Source: Hydrogenobacter sp.
Lineage (GTDB): Bacteria > Aquificota > Aquificia > Aquificales > Aquificaceae
Length of the DNA: 51,344 nucleotides
Direction: 5' to 3'
Assembly (NCBI GenBank): GCA_028276405.1
Contig: JAPYWJ010000007.1
Span: 1-51,344, forward strand
Part shown: piece by piece, positions 26,830-35,528 of the stretch
Position numbering within the stretch: position 1 is the stretch's first letter
How the letters are laid out: each line of letters opens with the position of its first letter
The notes under the pieces: model-generated
Databases searched by the model: none
What the model was told of the DNA's origin: nothing
Seen by the model: the letters and a program-made list of their open reading frames with translations, nothing else
Program-made: the position numbers and the translations under genes

Positions 26830-27504
26830 ATGGTTGAGGAAAGAGAAAAAGAAATATACTATTATGCACACAAACTGTTTCCTTTTGCACCAGAGGACTT
26901 TAAGAAAGAGCTTTCTATAAAATCTCAGAAGGTACATTTACCAGCAAACACCATAGTAGGATCTCCGGGGAGTTTATGCCAAGCATCCCCCATAGTTTTG
27001 GAAGGCTCTTTAAAGGTTTACTTGCTTTTAGAAAGTGGAAGGGAGATCTTTCTATATCGCATAACTACAGGTGAGACTTGCATGTTTACCAACATCTCCA
27101 TACTAAAGAACATGCCTTACCCGGCTTATGCGGTTACTGAAGTGGATACAACGGGACTTCTTTTAGATGTGCGCACCGTGAGGGAGTTTTTTGAAAAGTA
27201 CTCTCACTGGAGAAACTTTGTCCTTGAGATGATAGCCAAAAACCTTTACGAGCTGTTTATTATGCTCAACGAGCTTTTGTCAAAAAGAGTGGACAAAAGG
27301 CTCATAAGGTATCTTTATGAAAAGTCTCTAAAGAGTAAGATTCTTAGACTAACGCACGAAGATATAGCTAAAGACATAGGGACCGTTAGAGAGGTAGTAT
27401 CAAGACTCTTGAAGGACTTAGAAAAGGATGAAATAATTAAGCTGGGAAGGGGTGAGATAATAATAAGGGATACGGAAAGATTAAAGAAGGAGCTTGGTTT
27501 TTAA
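26830..27504 (+). CDS. Crp/Fnr-family transcriptional regulator
   Basis: A 224-residue protein with a cyclic-nucleotide-binding-like jelly-roll (about 20-130), a long dimer helix and a C-terminal winged helix with LTHEDIAKDIGTVREVVSRLLKDLE. The N-terminus lacks the four-cysteine oxygen-sensing cluster of FNR, and the only cysteines are isolated (GSLCQA, GETCMF). The effector is therefore unknown. It may regulate itself or the convergent protease genes, but no operator was recognised. Confidence 0.9.
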   Translation: MVEEREKEIYYYAHKLFPFAPEDFKKELSIKSQKVHLPANTIVGSPGSLCQASPIVLEGSLKVYLLLESGREIFLYRITTGETCMFTNISILKNMPYPAYAVTEVDTTGLLLDVRTVREFFEKYSHWRNFVLEMIAKNLYELFIMLNELLSKRVDKRLIRYLYEKSLKSKILRLTHEDIAKDIGTVREVVSRLLKDLEKDEIIKLGRGEIIIRDTERLKKELGF

Positions 27505-28754
27505 GGTTCTACCACAACACACTGATGTTTGCCTAAATACTTCTTCTGAGCATCAACAACCTCCTGATAGCTTACTTTTTCTATTTTTTCCGGATAGAGT
27601 TCGTCCATCTTCCAACCCAAGCCCATAATCTCGTAAAATCCTAAATACCATGCCTGCTTGAGTCTTGTTTGATGATCAAGGAGGAAGTCCCCTACAAGCT
27701 TGCTTTTGGCAAGTTTTACATCTTCTTCTGTAAGTTCTGACGATTGAACTACTTTTACGAGGTCTTCTAAAGCGGGTTGGCTTTTTTCCGGGGAAGTTCC
27801 CACATAAGCAAACATTCTGGGAGAGAAGTACCTTGTAGGATAGTAAGCGTAGGTGGCATAAGCGTATCCTTTCTTTTCTCTTAACTCCTTGAAAAGCTTT
27901 GAAGTCATACCATTTCCCAAAGCGCTCACGAGTACCTTAAAACTATAGTAGTCCTTATCCACCATCTTTGGGGCATTAAAAGCGCATAGCAGTGTTGCTT
28001 GTGCACCAGGTCTTGTTACTTTCTGCACTTGGTCTGTCTGTATATAAGTATCTTTTGCACCCATATCAAAAGTGCCTGCGGGTATTTCTAAAAATAAAGG
28101 CTCTATCATGCGCTTTACTTTTTCAGGTTGTATGTCTCCAACTATGCTGACCACTATGTTCCCACCTTTGAGCAGATCCTCCCATCTGTTTATCAGATCA
28201 TCCTTGGTTATACTCTTTATATCTTCCTCTTTTCCCAAAGGAGAAACTTCGTAATCAGTGCCTTTAAAGGTTAATGCCCTGAGATGTTCCATGGCAAGCT
28301 CGTATCCTCTCTCTCTTTTAGACCTTATAGCAGTTATTATGTTTGTCTTTTCTCTGCTGATATCTTCTTCGTTAAATGCGGGCTGGTAAAGCATGCTCCT
28401 TATTACTTCAAGACCCCTCTGTAAACCTTCTACTTTTGTAGCAAAAGCTATTTCCACATAATCATCCGTAGTGTTTGCGGATATACTGCCACCATAATCT
28501 TCAAAGGCACTGGCTATATCATAAGAACTGTATTTTTTTGTGCCTTTTGTGAGAAGTGTTGTGATAAGATTTGTAATGCCTTTTTTGCTCTCTCCGTGCA
28601 CACCGGACTTTATGAATATCACACCCGCAACTATGCCCTTCCCGTGAGTCTCTTTGATTATTAGCCTTACCCCATTATCAAGCACTAGGCTATGCACCTT
28701 TTCACCTCCAAAAGATAAAGTAAGAAATATCAGTATAAGGAGTAAAACACTCAT
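27501..28754 (-). CDS. M16-family peptidase homologue, catalytically degenerate
   Basis: A 417-residue secreted M16-family protein with a signal peptide of about 16 residues. At the place of the HxxEH zinc motif it reads GITNLITTLL, so it cannot bind the catalytic zinc. The C-terminal ATYAYYPTRYFSPRMFAY segment resembles the substrate-binding region of non-catalytic M16 subunits. It overlaps the active homologue upstream by 4 bp (ATGA), so the two are probably a heterodimer in the periplasm. It converges on the Crp-like gene with a 4-bp overlap. Confidence 0.9.
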   Translation of the reverse strand: MSVLLLILIFLTLSFGGEKVHSLVLDNGVRLIIKETHGKGIVAGVIFIKSGVHGESKKGITNLITTLLTKGTKKYSSYDIASAFEDYGGSISANTTDDYVEIAFATKVEGLQRGLEVIRSMLYQPAFNEEDISREKTNIITAIRSKRERGYELAMEHLRALTFKGTDYEVSPLGKEEDIKSITKDDLINRWEDLLKGGNIVVSIVGDIQPEKVKRMIEPLFLEIPAGTFDMGAKDTYIQTDQVQKVTRPGAQATLLCAFNAPKMVDKDYYSFKVLVSALGNGMTSKLFKELREKKGYAYATYAYYPTRYFSPRMFAYVGTSPEKSQPALEDLVKVVQSSELTEEDVKLAKSKLVGDFLLDHQTRLKQAWYLGFYEIMGLGWKMDELYPEKIEKVSYQEVVDAQKKYLGKHQCVVVEP

Positions 28755-30040
28755 CTTTTAGGTAGCATAAGTACTTCGTCGTAGTTCTCTTTGTCTAAAT
28801 AGCTCTCTAAAACTTTCAGGACATCCTGTTTTCTAACGGACTTTATGTTGTTTTCAAAATACTTGTAGTAGTCTAAAAGCCCCACAACTGTTACTGAGTA
28901 GCCTATATAGTAAGCATCACTTGAAACCTTCTCTAAGGAAAATATCTCCGAATTTACCAGCCTTTCCTTTGCTTTTTTCAGCTCCTCATCAGTTAGCTGA
29001 ACGCTCATTTGACTTAGAATTTCTTTTAGACGCTCTTTAACCTGTGTGTACTTTTCAGGGTCAAAGGTAGCACTTATAACATACATGTTGTCCTGTGGTC
29101 TTGCCAAGTCTCCAGTGTACACACTATAAACTAAGCCTTTTTCCTTTAACTCCCTGTAAAGCACAGAAGTCCTTCCACCACCTAAAAGCTGGTCTAACAC
29201 TACCAAAGCGTAGTACTCCTTTGAACCTATTGGGGGAACTCTCCAACCTATTATCCAGTAAGCCTTTTCTAGTCTGCTATCCTTGATCTCTTCAAACCTG
29301 ACACCCATCTGCTCTGGCTCTGTAGGTATATGGGGTCTTACAACTGGTCTACCTTCCTCTTTGCCAAAAGTGTTCATAACCTCCTCTTTTACTTGATCCG
29401 GGTCTACATCTCCTACCACCACTATGTACATGTTTCTAGGCTGGTAGAAATTTCTGTAGAACTTCAAAAGGGAGTCTCTTGTGAATTTTTGTATGGTCTC
29501 TTCGTAGCCTATAATGGGAAATCTGTAGGGTGATACTTTGTAAGCGAGCTTTTCAAACTCTTCCCATAGGACCGTTGATGGGTTGTCCTTACCTCTTTTT
29601 AACTCTTCTATAACTATGGGTTTTTCTTTTTCTATCATATCCTCAGACAGGAGTGGTTTTTGTGTTAGCTGATAGAGGATCTCCAAAGCGGGCTTCCAGT
29701 AAGGCTTTGCTATTTCTATATGATAAAAGGTGTACTCCTTGGAAGTACCTGCGTTTATGTTGCCTCCCATACTTTCTACCAGCCTGTCTATTTGGCCGTA
29801 AGGGTACTTTTCTGAACCGTTGAAAAGCATGTGTTCTAAAAAGTGTGCCATACCCTTTTCTTGATAGTTTTCGTATATAGATCCCACCTTGAACCATACA
29901 TGCAGGGCAACCGCTTGAGTGTCATCCCTTCTTTTTACAATGAGCTGTGCGCCGTTATGTAGCCTGTATGTGTAGAGCTCCTCTGCCAAAGCCAAACTTG
30001 TCATAAGCACCTCCAAAAACAATAATATAAGAAATTTCAT
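28751..30040 (-). CDS. M16-family zinc protease, active subunit
   Basis: A 429-residue secreted protease with a signal peptide of about 19 residues (SLALA/EE). The inverted zinc motif is H66-F-L-E69-H70, with the distal glutamate in IVIEEL near residue 145. It belongs to the processing-peptidase-like group with two M16 domains. It is followed by its degenerate partner. The ATG lies 7 bp after a minus-strand TATAAT with no SD. Its physiological substrate is unknown. Confidence 0.93.
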   Translation of the reverse strand: MKFLILLFLEVLMTSLALAEELYTYRLHNGAQLIVKRRDDTQAVALHVWFKVGSIYENYQEKGMAHFLEHMLFNGSEKYPYGQIDRLVESMGGNINAGTSKEYTFYHIEIAKPYWKPALEILYQLTQKPLLSEDMIEKEKPIVIEELKRGKDNPSTVLWEEFEKLAYKVSPYRFPIIGYEETIQKFTRDSLLKFYRNFYQPRNMYIVVVGDVDPDQVKEEVMNTFGKEEGRPVVRPHIPTEPEQMGVRFEEIKDSRLEKAYWIIGWRVPPIGSKEYYALVVLDQLLGGGRTSVLYRELKEKGLVYSVYTGDLARPQDNMYVISATFDPEKYTQVKERLKEILSQMSVQLTDEELKKAKERLVNSEIFSLEKVSSDAYYIGYSVTVVGLLDYYKYFENNIKSVRKQDVLKVLESYLDKENYDEVLMLPKR

Positions 30041-30047
30041 GCAAAAG

Positions 30048-30077
30048 ATTATAATGGTTCCATTAGTTCCCTTACAA
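30048..30077 (-). promoter_or_regulatory. Promoter of the M16 protease pair
   Basis: Minus strand: TTGTAA (30077-30072), 18-bp spacer, TATAAT (30053-30048), then 7 bp to the ATG. It runs back-to-back with the promoter of the regulator gene. Confidence 0.5.
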
Positions 30078-30080
30078 GTC

Positions 30081-30109
30081 TTGATAATTTTTTAGCAGAT
30101 ATATATAAT
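30081..30109 (+). promoter_or_regulatory. Promoter of the molybdate regulator gene
   Basis: TTGATA (30081-30086), 17-bp spacer, TATAAT (30104-30109), then 8 bp to ATG 30118 with no SD. It is a near-consensus promoter for an apparently leaderless transcript. A direct repeat GTTCC-ATTA-GTTCC (30057-30070) lies just upstream and may be an operator. Confidence 0.7.
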
Positions 30110-30117
30110 ATATCGTC

Positions 30118-31113
30118 ATGAATAGAGTAAAAAGCTACAGGCTCAAAAGGGGGCTATCTCAAGAGGAACTTTCCGTGCTTACGGGGATACCCAGAACTAC
30201 TATAAGTGCCATAGAGTCCGGGAGAGCCATTCCTTCTGTGGATTACGCCATAAGACTTGCAAGGGCTCTAGATTGTACCGTGGAAGAGCTTTTTTCACAC
30301 GAGGAAGAACCCGTAATCTTTGAAACATTTAAAGAGGGTCCCTTTATAAGCGCAAAGGTATCAAACAGAGAAGTTCTTTATCCTGCCGGCTTTATGCCAC
30401 CTGACGGGCTTTATAGTAAAGGTAGGATACAGCGCTTTAACAAAAATCCCTTACCCACCTATGTACTTGCCGGGTGCGATATTTCCGTAAATTTACTGTC
30501 TTATCAGCTTTTTGATGAGGGTATTAGGTTTGTGGTGATGCATGCTTCCAGTGAGAGGGCTCTGAAACTTTTGAAGGAAGGATATGTGCATATAGCGGGC
30601 ATACACTTGGGTAGTTTTGAAGAGAACTTAAAAGTAGTTAGAGAGCGCCTTGGAAAGGGCTTTTGCCTTGCTCAGCTTTTTTCTTGGGAGGAGGGAGTGG
30701 CTCTGAGGGAGGGTTTAAAGATAAAAAGCTTCAGAGAGCTTAAAAATCCGGCTCTTGTGTGGCTTTTGAGGGAAAAAGGTACGGGGGCAAGAAAGGTGTT
30801 TGAGGAGATAAAGAGCGAAATAAAACCCACTAAATACAAAGAGGTGGAAGGGAGCCACAAAGATATAGCCTTTAGCTTGAAAAACCGCTTTGGTGATGCA
30901 GGTATAACCACAAAATTCTTTGCTGTAGATCACGGGCTTGAGTTTTTAAGCGTCAAAAGAGAGGATTATTGCATCTGCTACAGAGAAGAGCTTGAAGAGG
31001 ACAGATACTTTCAAAGGGTTATAAATGCCCTGACTTCCAAAGTGTATAGGGAATGTTTGGAAAGCCTTCCGGGATACCATGTCAATACAAGCTTTGAGAA
31101 AATAAGCTTGTGA
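30118..31113 (+). CDS. XRE-type regulator with PBP-like ligand domain (molybdate/tungstate)
   Basis: A 331-residue protein. Residues 10-60 are a lambda-repressor-like helix-turn-helix (LSQEELSVLTGIPRTTISAIESGRAIPS). Residues 90-320 resemble a periplasmic-binding-protein fold of the kind found in regulators of Mo/W uptake (KGTGARKVF; HKDIAFSLKNRFGDAGITT). It directly precedes modA, so it probably senses molybdate, tungstate or molybdopterin and controls the operon. It starts at a strong promoter and shares its upstream gap with the divergent protease genes. No ModE is seen. Confidence 0.85.
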   Translation: MNRVKSYRLKRGLSQEELSVLTGIPRTTISAIESGRAIPSVDYAIRLARALDCTVEELFSHEEEPVIFETFKEGPFISAKVSNREVLYPAGFMPPDGLYSKGRIQRFNKNPLPTYVLAGCDISVNLLSYQLFDEGIRFVVMHASSERALKLLKEGYVHIAGIHLGSFEENLKVVRERLGKGFCLAQLFSWEEGVALREGLKIKSFRELKNPALVWLLREKGTGARKVFEEIKSEIKPTKYKEVEGSHKDIAFSLKNRFGDAGITTKFFAVDHGLEFLSVKREDYCICYREELEEDRYFQRVINALTSKVYRECLESLPGYHVNTSFEKISL

Positions 31114-31126
31114 AGGAGGTGTTGCT

Positions 31127-31873
31127 GTGCCATTTGTACTCCTTCTTTTGTTAGTTTTTTCTTTTTCAAGAGCAGAGCTCATAAGGGTCTTTGCCGCCGC
31201 AGACCTTCAATACGCCCTTACAGAAATAGCCAAGCTTTACCAAAAGGAATACCCACAGGATAAAGTGGAGTTAATATTTGGCTCTTCGGGTAAAGGCACT
31301 GCGCAGATAAGGAACGGTGCTCCTTACCATCTGTTTTTTTCTGCAAACATGAAGTATGTCCAAGTGCTATACAAAGAAGGATACATAATAACCAAACCCA
31401 AACCTTACTCTATAGGTAGGTTAGTGGTTTGGGTAAGAAAAGATGCTAATTTAGACCCATCTAAGTTTCCACAAGTTTTGTTAGACCCAAAGGTGAGAAA
31501 GGTTGCCATAGCCAACTGGGAACATGCTCCTTATGGAAAAGCTGCCAAGGAGGTACTGGAAAACTACGGCATCTTTGATAGAATAAAGAACAAGCTGGTG
31601 TTTGGGGAAAATGTATCTCAAACTGCAAGCTTTGTCTATTCTGGCTCTGCGGATGTAGGTCTAATACCCTTGTCTTTGGCTGTGTCTGAAAACATGAAAA
31701 AGGAGGGTACATACTGGCTTTTACCTGAGGACAAACACGAACCTATAGTGCAAGGTTATGGCATTACCAAGGTGGGGAAAAACTCACAAGGAGCAAAGCG
31801 CTTTTATGAGTTTGTGCTATCGCCTAAAGCTAAAGAGATACTCAAAAAGTATGGTTTTGGTGTACCCAAATGA
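31127..31873 (+). CDS. modA: Molybdate/tungstate ABC transporter, binding protein
   Basis: A 248-residue periplasmic binding protein with a signal peptide (about 16 residues, FSFSRA/EL). The VFAAADLQYALTEIAKLY start of the mature part, SSGKGTAQIRNGAP and GSADVGLIPLSLA are ModA signatures. Start GTG 31127 lies 5 nt after AGGAGGTG. Mo versus W preference cannot be told from sequence; thermophiles often use tungsten. The stop overlaps the Mop-like gene (ATGA). Confidence 0.92.
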   Translation: MPFVLLLLLVFSFSRAELIRVFAAADLQYALTEIAKLYQKEYPQDKVELIFGSSGKGTAQIRNGAPYHLFFSANMKYVQVLYKEGYIITKPKPYSIGRLVVWVRKDANLDPSKFPQVLLDPKVRKVAIANWEHAPYGKAAKEVLENYGIFDRIKNKLVFGENVSQTASFVYSGSADVGLIPLSLAVSENMKKEGTYWLLPEDKHEPIVQGYGITKVGKNSQGAKRFYEFVLSPKAKEILKKYGFGVPK

Positions 31874-32271
31874 ACATAATCAAAGGAAGAGTGGAAAAGC
31901 TTCATTTTGATCACGAGCTTTCTCACATAGAGATAAGTAGTCCTATAGGCACTATACACTCTGTAGTTTTAGAGGATATAACAAACAAAGCGGGATTTCT
32001 CAAAGAAGGCACGCTTGTTGCGTGTTTCTTTAGCGAAACAAGCCCTATGATTACCAAAGAGCCCATCACCTGCATAAACACTTTTGAAGGAGTCGTAAAA
32101 GGTTTTGATATGGGAAAAGTCTTATGCAGAGTACACTTAGAAGTTAAACAGGTGCCCCTAAGAGTGCTACTTTTGAGAGAACAGGCACAGATTATGGAAA
32201 TGTTCCCGAATAAAAAGGTTTTTCTCTTTTTACCACCGTGGTATATGGCTTTGGAGGTAGCTTATGAGTGA
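31870..32271 (+). CDS. Mop/TOBE-domain oxyanion-binding protein
   Basis: A 133-residue protein resembling two tandem TOBE (Mop) repeats: KGRVEKLHFDHELSHIEI (about 5-65) and GVVKGFDMGKVLCRVHLEV (about 73-130). Such di-Mop proteins bind molybdate or tungstate in the cytoplasm. Between modA and modB with 4-8 bp overlaps on both sides, it is probably a storage or sensing component of this transporter operon. The repeats are divergent, so the fold is inferred. Confidence 0.7.
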   Translation: MNIIKGRVEKLHFDHELSHIEISSPIGTIHSVVLEDITNKAGFLKEGTLVACFFSETSPMITKEPITCINTFEGVVKGFDMGKVLCRVHLEVKQVPLRVLLLREQAQIMEMFPNKKVFLFLPPWYMALEVAYE

Positions 32272-32935
32272 GTTAGACTTTCTTCCTTTTTGGCTTACCT
32301 TAAAGCTCGCCTTTTGGACAACCCTTATACTTCTAATTATAGGCATACCTTTGTCCTACTATCTTGCATACACCAAACACAGAATAAATACTCTTCTGGA
32401 GGCCATAGTCTCCTTACCTCTGGTACTTCCCCCTACAGTTTTAGGCTTTTACCTTCTTCTGCTTTTCAACAAAAAAGGTTTTTTAGGCTATTTGTGGTAC
32501 AAACTTTTCGGAAAGCAGCTCGTGTTTCACTTTGAGGGTATTGTGCTTGCTTCTATCATCTACAGCATGCCCATGATGATCCATCCTCTCACCGCAGGGT
32601 TCAAGTCCATACCTAAAAATCTCATAGAAGCAAGCTGGACTCTTGGAAAGTCTAAGTTAAAGACACTCCTAATGGTTATACTTCCCAACATGAAAGCATC
32701 TATACTTACAGGCTTGACACTTTCCTTTGCTCACACGGTAGGTGAGTTTGGAGTAGTGCTTATGGTAGGAGGAAGTATAGAAGGAGAAACTAAGGTAGTG
32801 TCTATAGCTATATACGATGCGGTAGACAAACTGGATTACTCAACAGCTCATCTGTACGCTTTTATTCTTTTGGGTTTTTCCATGTTTGCCCTTTTGACCC
32901 TTTACATCCTAAACAGGAGGTGGAGCATCTCTTGA
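32264..32935 (+). CDS. modB: Molybdate/tungstate ABC transporter permease
   Basis: A 223-residue inner-membrane permease with about five hydrophobic segments. The EAA-loop that contacts the ATPase is visible as EASWTLGKSKLKTLLMVILPN, followed by HTVGEFGVVLMVGG, typical of ModB. Its stop overlaps the modC start as TTGA. Together with modA and modC it forms a complete importer. Confidence 0.94.
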   Translation: MSELDFLPFWLTLKLAFWTTLILLIIGIPLSYYLAYTKHRINTLLEAIVSLPLVLPPTVLGFYLLLLFNKKGFLGYLWYKLFGKQLVFHFEGIVLASIIYSMPMMIHPLTAGFKSIPKNLIEASWTLGKSKLKTLLMVILPNMKASILTGLTLSFAHTVGEFGVVLMVGGSIEGETKVVSIAIYDAVDKLDYSTAHLYAFILLGFSMFALLTLYILNRRWSIS

Positions 32936-33822
32936 TAAGGCTTGAGGTTAAAAAAAGGCTTCATGGCACAAGCGGAGATTTTACCCTTGAGGCTGAGCTT
33001 GAAGTAAAGGAAGAGGATTTCCTTGTAGTCTTTGGTCCCTCTGGTAGTGGGAAAACCACACTTTTGCGTATGATAGCTGGACTTGAAAAACCAGACGAAG
33101 GCTACATAGAAGTAAAGGGTAAAGTTTGGTTTGATGCCAAAAGGGGTATAAACCTTCCACCTCAGAAAAGAGATGTGGGTTTTGTTTTTCAAGATTATGC
33201 CCTCTTTCCCAATATGAGTGTTTTTGAAAACATAGCATTTGGTATGAAAAAGAAGGACAAAGACAAGATCATGGAACTTTTGAGAACTGCGGGAATGGAG
33301 AATCTTGCCAACAGAAAGCCCACCTCTCTGTCAGGAGGACAAAAACAGAGGGTCGCGCTTTTGAGAGCTATGGCAAGAGAGCCAAGTATACTTCTTTTAG
33401 ATGAACCTCTTTCAGCCCTTGACCATCAAACAGCACAAGTGTTCAGGGAGGAGATAAAAAACTTCCACAAAAATTACAGGATAACTACCATCATGGTTTC
33501 TCATAACAAAGAGGATGCTTTTAAGCTTGCAAACCGAGTAATGTATCTGCTGGAAGGAAAAGTTTTGGCAGAAGGAACACCTAAGGAAGTTTTCTTCTCG
33601 CGTAGAAGCTCACCTAAGTTTTCCTTAAATGCCTTACTCTTGGAAAAGAACTACACAGATGTGGTTTGTGTGCTGACCCTTGCTATAGGTGCTGAGCTGG
33701 TGCAGGTGGTTGTTGATAAAGATACCGCGGATGATCTAAGTGTAGGAGATACGCTGCTTGTTTCCACAAAAGCCTTTGTGCCTGTGGTTCGCAAAATTCA
33801 CTCTCCACATCTTAAAACATAA
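32932..33822 (+). CDS. modC: Molybdate/tungstate ABC transporter ATPase
   Basis: A 296-residue ATPase: Walker A GPSGSGKT (about residues 35-42), signature LSGGQKQRVAL, Walker B ILLLDEP, and a C-terminal TOBE-like domain. I chose TTG 32932 because it overlaps the modB stop (TTGA) and lies 11 nt after AGGAGG. The upstream GTG at 32920 falls on the Shine-Dalgarno itself. The 3' end overlaps the convergent rlpA by 25 bp. Confidence 0.92.
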   Translation: MIRLEVKKRLHGTSGDFTLEAELEVKEEDFLVVFGPSGSGKTTLLRMIAGLEKPDEGYIEVKGKVWFDAKRGINLPPQKRDVGFVFQDYALFPNMSVFENIAFGMKKKDKDKIMELLRTAGMENLANRKPTSLSGGQKQRVALLRAMAREPSILLLDEPLSALDHQTAQVFREEIKNFHKNYRITTIMVSHNKEDAFKLANRVMYLLEGKVLAEGTPKEVFFSRRSSPKFSLNALLLEKNYTDVVCVLTLAIGAELVQVVVDKDTADDLSVGDTLLVSTKAFVPVVRKIHSPHLKT

Positions 33823-34451
33823 GCTACCACCTTAACTTCACCTTTGTTTATTATACCCAGCTCTTTTGCTGCACCGTAAGAAAGGTCTAAGACTCTTCCC
33901 TGTTTAAAGGGTCCCCTGTCTATAACTTTAACGATAACTTCCTTGTGGTTTTCCGTGTTTATTACCTTAAGCATGGTTCCCAAAGGTAGAGTTCTGTGAG
34001 CTGCGTACATGCCATACATATCGTAAGGAATACCGTAAGCAGTTTCTCTATTGTGATAAGGCTCAGTGTAATAGCTTGCTAACCCTTCAATCTTTGCAGG
34101 ACATTCTGTGATACCTTCCCTTCCACACCTCTCCATGTCAAGCTTTGCGGGGAAAGGGTCCGCACCGAGAATACTCTTGTACTTTTCTGGAACGCATACC
34201 CCCTCAACATTATCATCGCGCATAACCGCTATAGTTATACTTTTTTGATTTTTTAGGTTGGTAATCTTTACCTTACTCCAAGGTTGTACCCAAGTACTCC
34301 TCGCTTTGCCTCCTTCACAGTAAAAACCTTTTGTGTATATGGGACTAGGACAGTTAACCTTTAACACACCCTCATAACGCTTTGGCTTTTCTTTTATCAC
34401 CACAGAACAACCACTCCAAAATACTAAAAAAAGTACTAAAAACACTCCCAT
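33798..34451 (-). CDS. rlpA: RlpA-like septal-ring lipoprotein (DPBB domain)
   Basis: A 217-residue exported protein with a probable lipoprotein signal (FWSGC, cysteine 15). The C-terminal double-psi beta-barrel is clear: GLASYYTEPYHNRETAYG, AAHRTLPLGTMLKVIN, VKVIDRGPF and GRVLDLSYGAAKELG. RlpA proteins are peptidoglycan glycosidases or structural proteins of the septum. The middle part carries six cysteines, which may form disulfides. No SPOR domain is present. A TATAAT lies 17 bp before the start. Confidence 0.88.
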   Translation of the reverse strand: MGVFLVLFLVFWSGCSVVIKEKPKRYEGVLKVNCPSPIYTKGFYCEGGKARSTWVQPWSKVKITNLKNQKSITIAVMRDDNVEGVCVPEKYKSILGADPFPAKLDMERCGREGITECPAKIEGLASYYTEPYHNRETAYGIPYDMYGMYAAHRTLPLGTMLKVINTENHKEVIVKVIDRGPFKQGRVLDLSYGAAKELGIINKGEVKVVAYVLRCGE

Positions 34452-34502
34452 AGCAAAGAAGGTAGGCTATTATATAAGATAAAGCTTCCTGCAGAAAAAG
34501 GG

Positions 34503-35528
34503 TTAAGAGAGTAAAAGTTCAAGCAGGTCTTCTGCCTCAACCCCTGGCATATCTGCTTTCTTCAAAAACTTTTCTATTTTACATTTTACTTGATCTAAGC
34601 TTGTGCCTTTTAACTCCTTTTCAAGCTCCCTGATGGCATTTTTTGGCACAAGAGTGAAATCCCCGTATAGACTGACATCTTCTATTATGTTTTCTTTGAT
34701 ACATACCTCTGCCTTGATCAATCCCCCCTTCACTTTCTTGACTGCGTTTTTTACATAAACCCCCTCTCTTATCTTTAAAAACTTATGCTTTCTGCCCGTG
34801 TCTTCAAAAAGAACAGTTTCTGAGGTTAGGTATTGCATCAGCTCATCTGCAAGATGCAAAACTTGTTGGCTTATTTCCCCTTCGCCTTCGAATTCTATAA
34901 ACTTGGAAAACTCTTCTACCAGTATGTTTTCCACCTCTTTGTAGGAAAAGCTTTTTTGTGTTTCTCTTTCCACCCATGTGATGTTTTCTTCAAGACTCTT
35001 GTAGAGCTTATCTCTGAACTTTTCCTCCTGAACTTTGAAAAGCTCTGACATGAGCTTGGTATCAAACCGCAAAAGAACATTTCCTACAAAAACAAAGCTA
35101 TCACCTATATCGGCTGCACCTTGACCGCTTATTTTTTTACCACTTTTGACCACAAGGTCGTTTATGGGTCTGTAGATTACTTCTACTCCAAGCCTTCTGT
35201 ATGTTTCTATCACAGGCTTAGAGAATTTTCTGTAAGCGTCTTCTATCTTAAAGGGCACTTGATTTTTAGCAAGTATAAGCTGGTAAAAGACTTGGCCTCC
35301 AGAAAGCAGAACCGCTCCACCCCCCACCTCTCGCCTAATGACGGGTATGTTCAAGCTTTTGCACTTTTCGTAGTCTATTATATCTTCTGTTTTGTCAAAG
35401 TAACCCACGCTCACATATGTATCTGTTGGTTCCGTGATAATAAGTCCTCTATACCCAAGGCGTGCCATAGCGTGAAAGAGAGTTATGGATCTCAGATGTC
35501 CCTGTTTACCCAGTCTGTATACTTTCAT
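34503..35528 (-). CDS. Lipoate-protein ligase, possibly the sulfur-oxidation type sLpl(AB)
   Basis: A 341-residue ligase with an LplA-type catalytic domain (RREVGGGAVL at 65-74, catalytic K132 in KKISG) and a C-terminal accessory domain (about 250-341, KVKGGLIKAEVCIKENIIEDVSLYGDF). In sulfur oxidisers a ligase of this type attaches octanoate or lipoate to LbpA before LipS1/LipS2 act. Since lipS1/lipS2 and two lbpA genes are in this window and no other ligase is visible, this is the likely partner. It overlaps the PCD gene by 4 bp. Confidence 0.85.
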   Translation of the reverse strand: MKVYRLGKQGHLRSITLFHAMARLGYRGLIITEPTDTYVSVGYFDKTEDIIDYEKCKSLNIPVIRREVGGGAVLLSGGQVFYQLILAKNQVPFKIEDAYRKFSKPVIETYRRLGVEVIYRPINDLVVKSGKKISGQGAADIGDSFVFVGNVLLRFDTKLMSELFKVQEEKFRDKLYKSLEENITWVERETQKSFSYKEVENILVEEFSKFIEFEGEGEISQQVLHLADELMQYLTSETVLFEDTGRKHKFLKIREGVYVKNAVKKVKGGLIKAEVCIKENIIEDVSLYGDFTLVPKNAIRELEKELKGTSLDQVKCKIEKFLKKADMPGVEAEDLLELLLS

